DNA from: JABJMC01 sp964473745
GTDB taxonomy: Bacteria > Patescibacteriota > Gracilibacteria > UBA1369 > UBA12473
Direction: 5' to 3'
DNA length: 64,000 nt
NCBI GenBank assembly: GCA_964473745.1
Contig: CAYYQE010000007.1
Span: 1 to 64,000, forward strand
Shown: positions 18,424-27,226 of the stretch, piece after piece
How positions within the stretch are numbered: position 1 is the stretch's first letter
How the letters are laid out: every line of letters begins with the position of its first letter
Position numbers and translations under genes: made by a program
Notes under the pieces: generated by a model
What the model was told of the DNA's origin: nothing
The model's input: only the letters and a program-made list of their open reading frames with translations
Database searches by the model: none

Positions 18424-18472
18424 GGACCCTCTGAAAAACACCCTAAATGCAACGGCATTTTTCAGAGGGTCC
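18424..18472 (-). terminator. 15-bp perfect hairpin after the pyk transcript
   Basis: The arms GGACCCTCTGAAAAA (18424-18438) and TTTTTCAGAGGGTCC (18458-18472) are perfectly complementary, and an inner AAATGC/GCATTT pair can also form. It sits between the stop of the 135-residue gene and the ruvC promoter. The A/T tracts within the stem allow termination in either direction. Confidence 0.6.
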
Positions 18473-18478
18473 TTGAGT

Positions 18479-18886
18479 CTAAGCAGCCCTTTCTGATGGA
18501 GCTTCGGGTTCTGCGGTGCGTTCGGTAATTATAGGGACGCAACAGATAGTATGTTCTTCTCCGTCGAACTCAAAAGTGAAAGAAGGAGGAATGGTTTGCG
18601 GGTCGTTTTCTTGCACGTTACTGATTTTGTCTGGCTTACCAAACATTTCTTTAATCCCAGCACATTGCATTATGATATGGGGCTGGCAGTGAAGCTTGTC
18701 TGGCCCTTCAAAGCCAATTGCCTCACGATCAAGGTATGGGAATTGCTCTCGGGTAGCCTCATCAAAAAAATAGCCTTCAGCGATTTCGATGGAGTCAAAA
18801 AGACTTCCTTCAGCGCCTGTTTCAGCTGCTTCAGGGAGAGTTTCCGCTGTGTTGTCTGGTTGTGGGGGAACTTCAAAGTCACTCAT
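18479..18886 (-). CDS. Small acidic hypothetical protein
   Basis: A 135-residue protein not recognised. The N-terminal 30 residues are low-complexity and acidic. The rest is a compact segment with five cysteines (LHCQPHIIMQC, ICCVP) that might bind metal. It starts 9 nt after the pyk stop and is followed by a strong hairpin, so it is the last gene of the pyk transcript. No membrane segment is seen. Confidence 0.55.
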   Translation of the reverse strand: MSDFEVPPQPDNTAETLPEAAETGAEGSLFDSIEIAEGYFFDEATREQFPYLDREAIGFEGPDKLHCQPHIIMQCAGIKEMFGKPDKISNVQENDPQTIPPSFTFEFDGEEHTICCVPIITERTAEPEAPSERAA

Positions 18887-18895
18887 AGGAAAAAA

Positions 18896-20314
18896 TTAAA
18901 TAATAATGGTTGATATGAAATTGTTCTGATGACTAGCGTTTACAATTACTAATTCCTGACCTTTTTTAGCTAATTTAAGTTTGGAAAGTACTCGGGGGAC
19001 AATTTTGTCAGCCAGGCGATCGGTTTTGATTTCGGTATTTGTAATAGCAACGTGATTTATTCCCCAAACAAGTTTGAGCTGGCATTCGATTTTTGGGTCA
19101 TAAGTGATGGCCACAACCGGAATGTTAGGGCGGTGTTTCATGACTTGGCGGGCCGTATAACCAGATTTGGTAATCACTACAATGGCTTTGGCTTTGATGT
19201 CTTCAGCCAGCATGGCCGCGCTTAATGAGATAGCGTCACTAACCATGGTTAATTCGTCTTTATGTGAATAAGTTAAGAGATGTTCTTTTTCTTGAAGTTC
19301 TTTTTCTACGGCGTGAGCCACTTTGGCCAGGGTACTAACGGCTCGTAAAGGATATTTACCAACCGAAGTTTCGCCGGAGAGCATAAAAGCATCCGCGTGA
19401 TCGAAAATAGCAGTAGCCGCGTCACTAATTTCGGCACGAGTGGCGCGCGGGTTATTAATCATTGATTCTAAGATTTGGGTCGCGATGATAGTTGGTTTTC
19501 CGTGAATTAAGCCGAGGCGCACAATCTCTTTTTGAGCAATTGGGACTCTTTCGGCTGGTATTTCCAAGCCTAAGTCCCCGCGCGCCACCATAATTCCATC
19601 AGCGGCCTTTACAATTGATTCTAAGTTTTGCAAAGCTTCGTGACGTTCGATTTTTGCAATGATTTGGACCTCCGAGTGACCCCGTTTTACTAATTCGGCG
19701 CGGAGGGTCTGGATATCTTTAGCTGATTTAACAAACGATAGCGAAACATAATCTACTCCTTGTTGAAGACCAAAATCCAAGTCTTCTAAATCTTTTTTAG
19801 TGATTGCTTTGGCGCGCAATGAAGCCGTGGGGCAGTTAATGCCTTTGTTAGTTTTTAGAATGCCTCCGGTTTTAACGCGGCAATTAATTTCGCGTCCATT
19901 TTTTTGTTGAACAATAAGTTCTAAATATCCGTCATCCAAAAGAATGATGTCATTTCTTTTAACGTCTTTATGTAGATTGGGATACGGCACCGGGATGTTT
20001 CCAGCTTTAGTGGTTTTTCGTCCGGTAACTAAGGTGACAATTTGTCCGCGTTTAAGCGTTAACCCTTGTTCGGGAAGTTGGCCAACCCTAATTTTTGGCC
20101 CCTGCAAATCTTGCATAATAGCTACTTTGTGCCCAGTTTTCTTGCTGGCGGCGCGTAGATTTTGGCAAATTTTCTTCATATGATCATAAGAACCATGCGA
20201 AAAATTAAGCCGGGCAACGTTCATGCCAGCCTTTAACATTTGTTCGATGATTTTTTTTGAATCCGAGGCCGGGCCCAGAGTACAAACGATTTTTGTATTC
20301 TTTTTTAGTTTCAT
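18896..20314 (-). CDS. pyk: Pyruvate kinase
   Basis: Catalyses PEP + ADP to pyruvate + ATP, the last step of glycolysis. The 472-residue product has the substrate and cation motifs KIVCTLGPAS, MNVARLNFSHG, the active-site IIAKIERHEAL with its catalytic Lys, and GIMVARGDLGLEIP, followed by MLSGETSVGKYP. The C-terminal regulatory-type domain (VVITKSGYTARQVMKHRPNIP) is present; there is no extra PEP-utilising domain. It has its own extended -10 promoter in the gap after the transglutaminase-like gene. The leader contains CCCTCCCT just before the ATG. Confidence 0.95.
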   Translation of the reverse strand: MKLKKNTKIVCTLGPASDSKKIIEQMLKAGMNVARLNFSHGSYDHMKKICQNLRAASKKTGHKVAIMQDLQGPKIRVGQLPEQGLTLKRGQIVTLVTGRKTTKAGNIPVPYPNLHKDVKRNDIILLDDGYLELIVQQKNGREINCRVKTGGILKTNKGINCPTASLRAKAITKKDLEDLDFGLQQGVDYVSLSFVKSAKDIQTLRAELVKRGHSEVQIIAKIERHEALQNLESIVKAADGIMVARGDLGLEIPAERVPIAQKEIVRLGLIHGKPTIIATQILESMINNPRATRAEISDAATAIFDHADAFMLSGETSVGKYPLRAVSTLAKVAHAVEKELQEKEHLLTYSHKDELTMVSDAISLSAAMLAEDIKAKAIVVITKSGYTARQVMKHRPNIPVVAITYDPKIECQLKLVWGINHVAITNTEIKTDRLADKIVPRVLSKLKLAKKGQELVIVNASHQNNFISTIII

Positions 20315-20335
20315 AGGGAGGGTTTAAGTGAATTC

Positions 20336-20344
20336 ATTATAGCA
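20336..20344 (-). promoter_or_regulatory. Extended -10 promoter of pyk
   Basis: TGCTATAAT on the minus strand lies in the 38-bp gap before pyk, giving a leader of about 15 nt. A TTGCCT lies 13 nt further upstream (20355-20360), shorter than an ideal spacer but echoing the block seen before glmS and the S41 protease. Confidence 0.55.
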
Positions 20345-20352
20345 TTTAAAGT

Positions 20353-21963
20353 TTAGGCAAACAGCATATTTTCTAAAGAGGGAATAATAGATGTTTCCAG
20401 ACCTTCTAGGAAAGATTCGTAAAATTGTTGGTGTTCAGCAGTGTTGTTTTTATCAGAAATTTTTCTTGGTAAAATTTTATTAACTAGTTTATAGCTTTGT
20501 CCTAAGGCTGCCTCGGCGTGCATTTTGTGAGGTTGAATATCAGCTCTTTTTATATAGGTGGTAGCCATCTTTTCAAGCCCTGAATAGGTTCTGGAAATGG
20601 CGTCGAAGTTTTGTAGTTTTTCATTGTTTATAACTTCTGTTTGCCGCATTAGATGACGTTGTAATTGGTTGTCGCAAGTATTACTAAAATTATAGTCTCC
20701 AAATACAATTACAAATCTTTCCATGCTTCCCATGTCAAAGATGCGTTGTTCAGGGTGTCCGACTGGCGTTCTGCTAAGAGTTGCATATAGAGAGCTTACG
20801 TTACTGTGCTTGCCTGTAAAGGTGGCGTCAGTAGTTATTGTTCCTCCTGTTGTTTGAAGGCAATTATCAGCGTACCAAAAGGGGTCGGAGACGGTGACTC
20901 TTTCTCCTTGTGCAAAGGCTACCGTAGCATGAGCCATGGAAGGAAGAGTGTTTTCGAAGGCAACCATGTTTTCTAAAGAATGATTACCTTCTCGTATGGC
21001 AAGAATTTGGGTTTGTTCAAATAAGGTAGTAACAGCTGCGGTGAAATGACGACAACAAATCGGTAAAGATTTGTCTTTTGTCATCAGCAATAAGTCGATT
21101 GGTTCTTTGTCAGCGTCTAAACCACCTGTTGCGAGGGCTTCCTCATTTGAAGCGAAGTTTGTTAAATGTTTTTTGGAGATTTCAATTACTAAATTATAGG
21201 CTTGTTCGGGGCTTATTTGGGCTGCGTTATAACCTTGTTCAGTCATTTCATTTAGAATAAATTGTTGAAATGCATATGGGTCTGAGACTTCATAAGTTAC
21301 ACGTGGAACACGGTATGCGTCGCGATTTTGTCTTATGCGTGTAGTTAGATCCGGGGTTGCTGGGTTTTTCTCTCCTTCATCTTTATGAGGACCAAAAAAT
21401 GTGCTTTTGCTTTCTACGGTCATCGTGATGGGCGTACTCCCGGGAGTACTTTCTGTGTAGGTCAAAGTGAGAGATTGTACGGCTCCACCAGTTTGTTGAG
21501 ATGTGAATTCAAACTTTGCATTATTATCTGTTTCTCTAGCATATTCTACCCCTGGTTGGGCGAACTCTCTTTCTCTATATTCAAATAGTCTATGAAGTTG
21601 TTTTTTTGCTTTAATAACATCTTCGGCTTCGCGAACGGTCCCAACTTCACTGGCCACTTGGGCCGTGAATTGATCCATGCGTTTAGTGATTATTCTCATG
21701 ATTTGCCCTCGCTTTTCAGGAGAGAGGTTATTTACATTTACTAGATTGCGAGCACTCGTGTCAATTAGTTCATCAAGGGCTTGTTTAAAAGCGATGCTAA
21801 ACTTTTCATCGCCTCCTAAAGGGCTTATTCCTTGATCAAAGTTATTGATAAGATTATCTCGGGTTTCACGAATATATGAATCACCGATGATTGATTTCTC
21901 AGCCCATTCATCGGCCTGTTCAGACACCTCGACGTCGTGTTGTGGTCCTTCGGAATGTTCCAT
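20353..21963 (-). CDS. Transglutaminase-like cysteine peptidase-fold protein
   Basis: A 536-residue cytoplasmic-looking protein (no signal peptide). Residues 301-365 resemble the transglutaminase core: Cys303/304 in LPICCRHFTAAVTTLF at the start of a helix, His345 in MAHATVAF, and Asp360 in TVSDPFWYADN, the Cys-His-Asp order and spacing of the fold. The N-terminal 130 residues are helical. The middle (about 150-240) looks like a beta-rich segment. The substrate is unknown. It is 2 nt downstream of a small coiled-coil protein gene, which may encode a partner. The family call is from motif reading only. Confidence 0.5.
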   Translation of the reverse strand: MEHSEGPQHDVEVSEQADEWAEKSIIGDSYIRETRDNLINNFDQGISPLGGDEKFSIAFKQALDELIDTSARNLVNVNNLSPEKRGQIMRIITKRMDQFTAQVASEVGTVREAEDVIKAKKQLHRLFEYREREFAQPGVEYARETDNNAKFEFTSQQTGGAVQSLTLTYTESTPGSTPITMTVESKSTFFGPHKDEGEKNPATPDLTTRIRQNRDAYRVPRVTYEVSDPYAFQQFILNEMTEQGYNAAQISPEQAYNLVIEISKKHLTNFASNEEALATGGLDADKEPIDLLLMTKDKSLPICCRHFTAAVTTLFEQTQILAIREGNHSLENMVAFENTLPSMAHATVAFAQGERVTVSDPFWYADNCLQTTGGTITTDATFTGKHSNVSSLYATLSRTPVGHPEQRIFDMGSMERFVIVFGDYNFSNTCDNQLQRHLMRQTEVINNEKLQNFDAISRTYSGLEKMATTYIKRADIQPHKMHAEAALGQSYKLVNKILPRKISDKNNTAEHQQFYESFLEGLETSIIPSLENMLFA

Positions 21964-21965
21964 AG

Positions 21966-22289
21966 TTAAAGGTTGTCTAGTTCTTGTTCTAGAGCGGATA
22001 GTTTGGCCTTCTTGTTTTGTTTATCTTGAGTCTCTATTTTTTTGCGAGCGTTGTTTAGGTGTTCGTGGAGTAAGTCATTCATCTCCTCAAGTAATTTGGC
22101 ATAAATCGGCGCATTTTTTTTAGCTACCTCTTCTCCGAGCATTTCTTGTTCTTTTTGGAGGATTTCTAAGAGTTTTGTTTTTTGCTCTTTGTTTAGTTTG
22201 GGTAATTGTTTGCGCAAAGAATTTTTCATGTCGTCATCGACAAGTGATTTTTTGAGCAGCTGACTTAATTCAGGTTCTGTCATGGCCAT
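21966..22289 (-). CDS. Small helical coiled-coil protein
   Basis: A 107-residue, Lys/Glu/Leu-rich protein, predicted almost entirely alpha-helical with coiled-coil heptads through residues 30-107. No family was recognised. A second in-frame ATG two codons downstream (MAM) is an alternative start. It is followed after 2 nt by the transglutaminase-like gene, indicating co-translation of the two. Confidence 0.55.
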   Translation of the reverse strand: MAMTEPELSQLLKKSLVDDDMKNSLRKQLPKLNKEQKTKLLEILQKEQEMLGEEVAKKNAPIYAKLLEEMNDLLHEHLNNARKKIETQDKQNKKAKLSALEQELDNL

Positions 22290-22378
22290 TTTGATTTTTG
22301 TTTTTAAATCTAATTATTTTACAGGAAAAGAACACTTTTGGGAATAAAGTGAAACTTGCCTTATTTAGGGATTATCTT

Positions 22379-24166
22379 TTACTTAACAGTCACACTTTTG
22401 GCCAAATTACGGGGCATGTCGGGATTGTTTTGGCGTCCAATGGCCAAGTGGTAGGCCAAAATTTGAATAGGAATGATATTAACGATCGGGGAAGCATTGC
22501 CAGCATCTGGGACCTTGATCCAGTAGTCAAAGATTTCGGAATTGTCAGGGGAAACACCGATGATGTAACCACCACGAGCTTTAACCTCCATGGCGTTGCT
22601 TAGAATATCAGCGCGAGTTTCGTCGTTAGCAACAATGGCGAGGCAGGGGACTCCTTCTGAAATAAGGGCAATTGGTCCGTGTTTTAGTTCACCACCAGCA
22701 AATCCTTCGGCGTGAATATAAGAAACTTCCTGAAGCTTGATAGCAGCCTCCAGGGCCATCGGGTAGTTAAGTCCTTTCCCAATAATATACATGCTTTCTA
22801 CATCAATGATTTTGTCGGCTAGGGCCTTGATGTGATCTTCATAGCGAGGGTTTAACATATCATTGATTTTCCCGGCGGTAGCCGCGAGTAATTGTTGCCC
22901 TTCGTTTAGTTTTCCGGCGCAAGCATAGGCAAGTAGCGTAAGAATAGCCATCTGTGAAGTAGTGGCTTTAGTAGAAGCCACTGCTTTTTCTGGGCCAGCT
23001 TTAATTGGGATAACTAAATCTGATATACGGGCCATGGTAGAGCTTTCTACATTTACAATAGAGGCGATTTTAACTCCCATTTTTTTGGCAACTTCAATTG
23101 CTTCTAAGGTGTCTGCAGTTTCGCCACTTTGTGAAATACACACCAACAACGTTTTTTCCGTCAAAAAGTCTTGATAACTGGCAAATTCAGAACCAAAAGT
23201 AAAATTAACATGCTCTCTAGCAATACGGGAAAATAGATAAGATCCGGTGAGGGCAACTTTCCCAGCGGTCCCACAACCTATTAAAAATGTTCCACGGGCT
23301 TCTTTGATAGCTTTGGCCATGGTTTCGATTAATTCGGATTCTTGATTGATAGCGCGACTTAAAGTGTCTTTTTGTTCCATTATTTCTTTAAGCATAAAAT
23401 GGGCGTAATCACCTTTTTCCGCATTTTCGATGTCTAATTCGAGTTCAACGATACGTTTTTCGATTGGTTCATCGGTTTTAGTGTTAAAAAACCGTGCTCC
23501 GTCTTTGTTAATCACCACCATTTGTTCGTCATCTAAATACATGACGCGTTTGGTGTGTTTATAAAAAGCCGGTACATCTGACCCCAGGAAATATTCATTA
23601 TCTAAGGGGCCAACTCCAACGATTAGCGGTGAGCCAGTCCGAGCGGCAATCATGGCATTTTCTTGTCTGTTAATAGCCAAAAATCCATATCTTCCTTCTA
23701 ATCGTTTAACTGCTTTTTTCACCCCTTCTTCAAAGCCAAGTTCACGAGCGTATTTTTCGATGAGATGAACAATGGTTTCAGTGTCAGTTTCTGATTTAAA
23801 TTCAAAACCTTCCGCTTTTAGTTCTTCGCGGAGTTCAACGTAGTTTTCAACAATTCCGTTGTGAACAAGGGCAATATCGCCACTATGACTTAAATGGGGA
23901 TGGGCGTTTAAGTCCGTCACTCCACCGTGTGTAGCCCAGCGGGAATGACCAATAGCTAGGTGATTGATGGAATTTAGAATGGCTGGTTTGAGATCATCGG
24001 CTTCAGAAATTTTCCCCACGTGTTTTTCTATAAGAAGGTCGCCGTCTTCGTTTTTACAGGCTACTCCCCAGGAGTCATAGCCTCGGTATTCGAGATTTTT
24101 GAGGCCGTCGATGGCCATTTGACTGGCGTTGTTTTGAGGACCTAAATAACCAAAAATGCCACACAT
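22379..24166 (-). CDS. glmS: Glutamine-fructose-6-phosphate aminotransferase (isomerizing)
   Basis: Makes glucosamine-6-phosphate from fructose-6-P and glutamine, the entry to UDP-GlcNAc. The 595-residue product begins with the catalytic Cys2 (MCGIFGYLG). The glutaminase motifs HSRWATHG and NGIVENY are present, followed by two SIS sugar-isomerase domains (GCGTAGKVAL, CISQSGETADT, STKATTSQMA, ELKHGPIALI) and the conserved C-terminus PRNLAKSVTVK. No glmS ribozyme fits in the short leader. The 40-bp gap after the Xaa-Pro peptidase gene holds a promoter-like block, and the leader contains CCTCC. Confidence 0.96.
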   Translation of the reverse strand: MCGIFGYLGPQNNASQMAIDGLKNLEYRGYDSWGVACKNEDGDLLIEKHVGKISEADDLKPAILNSINHLAIGHSRWATHGGVTDLNAHPHLSHSGDIALVHNGIVENYVELREELKAEGFEFKSETDTETIVHLIEKYARELGFEEGVKKAVKRLEGRYGFLAINRQENAMIAARTGSPLIVGVGPLDNEYFLGSDVPAFYKHTKRVMYLDDEQMVVINKDGARFFNTKTDEPIEKRIVELELDIENAEKGDYAHFMLKEIMEQKDTLSRAINQESELIETMAKAIKEARGTFLIGCGTAGKVALTGSYLFSRIAREHVNFTFGSEFASYQDFLTEKTLLVCISQSGETADTLEAIEVAKKMGVKIASIVNVESSTMARISDLVIPIKAGPEKAVASTKATTSQMAILTLLAYACAGKLNEGQQLLAATAGKINDMLNPRYEDHIKALADKIIDVESMYIIGKGLNYPMALEAAIKLQEVSYIHAEGFAGGELKHGPIALISEGVPCLAIVANDETRADILSNAMEVKARGGYIIGVSPDNSEIFDYWIKVPDAGNASPIVNIIPIQILAYHLAIGRQNNPDMPRNLAKSVTVK

Positions 24167-24192
24167 AAAAACTTGGAGTTAAAACGGAGGTG

Positions 24193-24221
24193 ATTTTAGC
24201 GAATTTTAGGGCAAAAGGCAA
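24193..24221 (-). promoter_or_regulatory. Promoter of glmS (TTGCCT-17-TAAAAT)
   Basis: Minus-strand TTGCCT (24221-24216) and TAAAAT (24198-24193) have a 17-nt spacer containing CCCTAAAATTCGC. Part of it overlaps the 3' end of the upstream peptidase gene. The same arrangement occurs before the S41 protease gene and, less exactly, before the cupin. Confidence 0.6.
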
Positions 24222-25239
24222 TGCTTTATGGTCTTTGGGGTTTTGGTAAGATTGCGAGCGCCTTTGGCGGTGATAACCAGCAAGTCTTCGATGCGAATAC
24301 CAAATTTGTTTGGGAAATAGAGGCCAGGTTCTATTGTGACCACCATTCCAGGTTTAAGACGGGTTTTGCTTTTGGGGGCGAGATTAGGGAGTTCGTGCAC
24401 TTCTAGGCCCAGTCCATGTCCGAGAGAGTGGAGGAAATCTTCCTTATGGCCGGCTTTTTGGAAAGTTTGGCGGGCGATTTTGTCGATTCTCTCTCCTGTT
24501 ATACCGGGCTTTAGGGCTTTGATAGCGTTTTCTTGGGCCGCCAGAACTAGATTATAGGTTTTTTCCTGTTCTTTGGTGGGGGACTTGGTGAAAAGCATCC
24601 GGGTCATATCTGAAGCGTAATTGTTTAATGTANNNNNNNNNNNNNNNNNNNCATGTCAATTAAAATAAGGTCACCTTTTTTGAGTTTGCGTTTGGTTGGA
24701 GTGTGGTGTGGAGTGGATGTATTTTTGCCAAAAGCCACGATGGGGTCGAATGATTTTTGGCCGTTTTTGCGAAGGATTTCGATTTGAATTTTTTGAGCAA
24801 TTTCAAGTTCAGTCACTCCTGTTTTTAGCCACTTTTTAGTTGTTCTAAAAATTTGTTCATTAAGGCGTTGTGATGCACTTATTTTGCGCAACTCAGTGGG
24901 GGATTTAATGGCGCGCTTTAATTCGATTTTTTTGGCATTGTCTTGCCATTTTGTTTTGGGGAAACGTTTTTTCCATGCTCGTAGGCTATTTACTCTTATA
25001 CTGTGTCCTTCGTATTCAATTAATTCAATGTTGTGCTTTTTTTTGAGTTTCATCCAAAGGTCTTTTTGTTTGATATCGAGAGCAGTTATTCCCTTTATTT
25101 TTTGCGCTTTTTCTAAGTAGCGCCCATCTGTTATTAGGTAGGTTTTATTTCTAGTTTGAAAAACTCCGGCATTAGAACTTTTGAACTCGGTTAAGTAAAA
25201 AACGTTGGTAGGGTCGGTTATAAGGGAGGCTTTGGCCAT
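24206..25239 (-). CDS. Xaa-Pro aminopeptidase/dipeptidase (M24), interrupted by assembly gap
   Basis: A pita-bread metallopeptidase removing N-terminal residues before proline. The two visible parts are one gene: residues before the gap carry the N-terminal creatinase domain and LILIDM (first metal Asp). After the gap come NYASDMTRMLF (second Asp), HSLGHGLGLEVHE (His), IEPGLY (Glu) and GIRIED (Glu), so all five metal ligands are accounted for. A run of 19 N lies between them, and the two sides are out of frame by the N count, which is best read as a gap of wrong length rather than a real frameshift. It starts 10 nt after the ruvA stop. The start has a weak AAGGAA upstream, the nearest thing to a Shine-Dalgarno sequence in the window. 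Confidence 0.85.
24633..24651. other. Assembly gap (19 N)
   Basis: An undetermined run inside the M24 peptidase gene. Frame arithmetic across it fails, so its true length differs from 19. Confidence 0.98.
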
Positions 25240-25249
25240 ATGAAGTTCC

Positions 25250-25825
25250 TTAAACGTTTTTGAGGAAATATTTGATTAAGTCTTCAGCTTGAGTAATTGG
25301 TTCTTTAAGGCTTCTAAAGACGCGGTTAATGTCACCACGTTTGTAGCCTAGTCCAAGAAGGGCGTGAATTGTTTCTTCGGGTACTTCTTTTGGTAAATTA
25401 GCCTTTTCCAGGGTGAGATCTTTGGCCAGAGGGGCGATTTTTTCTTTGAGTTCCAAAATAATTCTTTCTGCGGTTTTTTTGCCAATTCCCGGTATTTGGG
25501 TGAGGGCGTAAACGTTTTCTGATAGGATAGCGGCTTGGATTTCCTCTAGAGGTGAGGTGAATAATTCTAGGGCTAGTTTTGGGCCGACACCATTTACCGA
25601 GATTAAAGTTTCGAATAAATGAAGTTCTTCGGCTGTTTGAAATCCATAAAGACTTAAATCATCTTCGCGGACAACAGTGTGGATGTGTAGTTTTAAAGGA
25701 AGATGGACTTCGGTTTTTTCGACAAATATGGCTGGCGCAAAAACGCGATAACCAACACCCTGAACATCGATAATTAGTGATTTTTCGGACTTGGAGAGAC
25801 ATTTACCAGAAAGGTGTGCGATCAT
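25250..25825 (-). CDS. ruvA: Holliday-junction branch-migration protein RuvA
   Basis: Tetrameric junction-binding subunit of the RuvAB motor. The 191-residue product has the N-terminal OB fold (MIAHLSGKCL, YRVFAP), two helix-hairpin-helix motifs (VNGVGPKLALELF, IPGIGKKTAERIILEL) and the small C-terminal RuvB-binding domain (ALLGLGYKRGDINRVF). The ATG overlaps the tgt TGA stop (ATGA). ruvB is not in the window, while ruvC lies 7 kb away on the same strand. Confidence 0.96.
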   Translation of the reverse strand: MIAHLSGKCLSKSEKSLIIDVQGVGYRVFAPAIFVEKTEVHLPLKLHIHTVVREDDLSLYGFQTAEELHLFETLISVNGVGPKLALELFTSPLEEIQAAILSENVYALTQIPGIGKKTAERIILELKEKIAPLAKDLTLEKANLPKEVPEETIHALLGLGYKRGDINRVFRSLKEPITQAEDLIKYFLKNV

Positions 25826-26961
25826 GATTCGTTATTTAAGAATTGAGAGATAAAGGATTTGTGGAAGGACGCAAAAGTTCCTTTTTGAATGTGCTTGCGC
25901 ATGGTTCGCATTAAGTCTAACAAAAAGTGGAGATTATGAATAGTTAGCAGCCTGAGCGCGGTGATTTCGTTTTCCATATGAAGGTGGCGAATATAAGAGA
26001 TAGTGGTTGTTTTACAGGTTGAGCATGAGCAATTTTTTTGGAGGGGAGTGAGGTCTTGTTCAAATTTTTTGTTCTTGATGTTGTGGCGGCCAGTGGGAGT
26101 CCAAAAAGCGCCGTGGCGCGCGAGTCTGGTGGGTAGGACGCAGTCAAAAATGTCTATGCCGCGCGCCACTCCTTCCACCAAATCCTCGGGGCTACCAACC
26201 CCCATTAAATATCTGATTTTATCGTCAGGAAGGTGCGGATGAATTACATCGAGAGTGCGGTACATATCTTCTTTGCTTTCACCAACACTTAATCCACCAA
26301 TAGCAATTCCTGGCAGATCTAGGGCGGCCATAAATTTGGCTGATTCCTCCCGTAAATCATCATAAACTACGCCTTGAATAATCGGAAAAAGTGCTTGCTC
26401 CGGGCGACCGTCTTTTTGGCGTATTTTTTGGAGTTTTTCATGCTCTTTTTTGCAGCGCAGGGCCCAATTATGAGTGCGTTGCATGGCCTCTTTGGCATAT
26501 TTATGATCACTGTCTCCTGGCGCGCATTCATCAAAAGCCATAATAATATCTGCTCCTAATTTTTCTTGAATTTGCATGGCTATTTCAGGAGTGAAATAGT
26601 GTTTATCTCCATTTAAATGAGAATGGAATTCTACGCCATCATCATCAATTTTGCGTTTATCACTTAACGAAAAAACTTGAAATCCACCGGAATCAGTGAG
26701 CAGTGGTTTGTCCCAGCCAATCCATTTATGAAGTCCACCAAATTTTTCAACCTGTTCTGCTCCTGGGCGCAAGGAAAGATGATAAGTATTGGCCAGGATT
26801 ATTTCGGCTCCTAAGTCTTTAACATCACACATTTCTAGGGTTTTAACTCCGCCCTTGGTTCCACAAGCCATAAAGTTTGGTGTTTGGAAGCTCCCATGAG
26901 GAGTTTCGTAAGTCCCAATTCGGGCCTTCCCATCTTGTTTTGTTAGTGTGAATTTAAACAT
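25822..26961 (-). CDS. tgt: tRNA-guanine transglycosylase
   Basis: Exchanges G34 for preQ1 in GUN-anticodon tRNAs, a queuosine-pathway enzyme. The 379-residue product is the bacterial length. Motifs are LANTYHLSLRPG, LLTDSGGFQVFSL (catalytic Asp), FDCVLPTRLARHG (nucleophile Asp) and the zinc site CSCSTC followed by the downstream His in LTIHNLHFLL. It heads the tgt-ruvA-peptidase transcript, divergent from the giant surface-protein gene. No other queuosine genes are visible, so preQ1 or queuine salvage cannot be judged here. Confidence 0.96.
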   Translation of the reverse strand: MFKFTLTKQDGKARIGTYETPHGSFQTPNFMACGTKGGVKTLEMCDVKDLGAEIILANTYHLSLRPGAEQVEKFGGLHKWIGWDKPLLTDSGGFQVFSLSDKRKIDDDGVEFHSHLNGDKHYFTPEIAMQIQEKLGADIIMAFDECAPGDSDHKYAKEAMQRTHNWALRCKKEHEKLQKIRQKDGRPEQALFPIIQGVVYDDLREESAKFMAALDLPGIAIGGLSVGESKEDMYRTLDVIHPHLPDDKIRYLMGVGSPEDLVEGVARGIDIFDCVLPTRLARHGAFWTPTGRHNIKNKKFEQDLTPLQKNCSCSTCKTTTISYIRHLHMENEITALRLLTIHNLHFLLDLMRTMRKHIQKGTFASFHKSFISQFLNNES

Positions 26962-27018
26962 GGATTTATGTTATCAGTTTTTTTGTTAGTCAGTCCTGTT
27001 TTATTAGGTTGTTTGGGC

Positions 27019-27047
27019 TTGCACCAGTTCCCGGAAAATGTTATAAT
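27019..27047 (+). promoter_or_regulatory. Promoter of the giant surface-protein gene
   Basis: A perfect TATAAT at 27042-27047 lies 17 nt from a weak TTGCAC at 27019-27024. It would give a leader of about 170 nt, by far the longest in the window. Confidence 0.5.
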
Positions 27048-27131
27048 ATTTTAATGTCTAATGTCGTGTTTAAAAACTAGTCAAGACTATGTTCGATAAA
27101 CCAAAACAAACCTTAAAATTCAAAAATAAAT

Positions 27132-27177
27132 CTCCCTGCTGAGCAGGAGTAATGATACCTATCTGGGTAAAACCAGA
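27132..27177 (+). promoter_or_regulatory. Two-hairpin leader element before the giant surface-protein gene
   Basis: Hairpin one (27132-27149) pairs CTCC-CTGC with GCAGGAG around a TGA loop with one bulged C. Hairpin two (27162-27177) pairs TCTGG with CCAGA around a GTAAAA loop and is followed by a T-rich stretch. The second half resembles the P4-P5 core of TPP riboswitches, but the P1, P2 and P3 partners are not seen. It may stabilise the mRNA or regulate it; the function is not shown by the sequence. Confidence 0.4.
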
Positions 27178-27226
27178 GACTTTTTATTTCTTTATTTCTA
27201 TTTAAAAAATCTTAACTCAAAACAAA

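Noticed and set aside
22379..24205. A glmS ribozyme
   Set aside because: The gap before glmS is about 40 bp, too short for the ribozyme, and contains a promoter-like block instead.
27132..27177. A true TPP riboswitch
   Set aside because: Only the P4-P5-like core and a CTGAG resemble the class; P1, P2 and P3 are missing, the AGGG closing P4 is absent, and the downstream gene has no thiamine role. Kept only as an observation.
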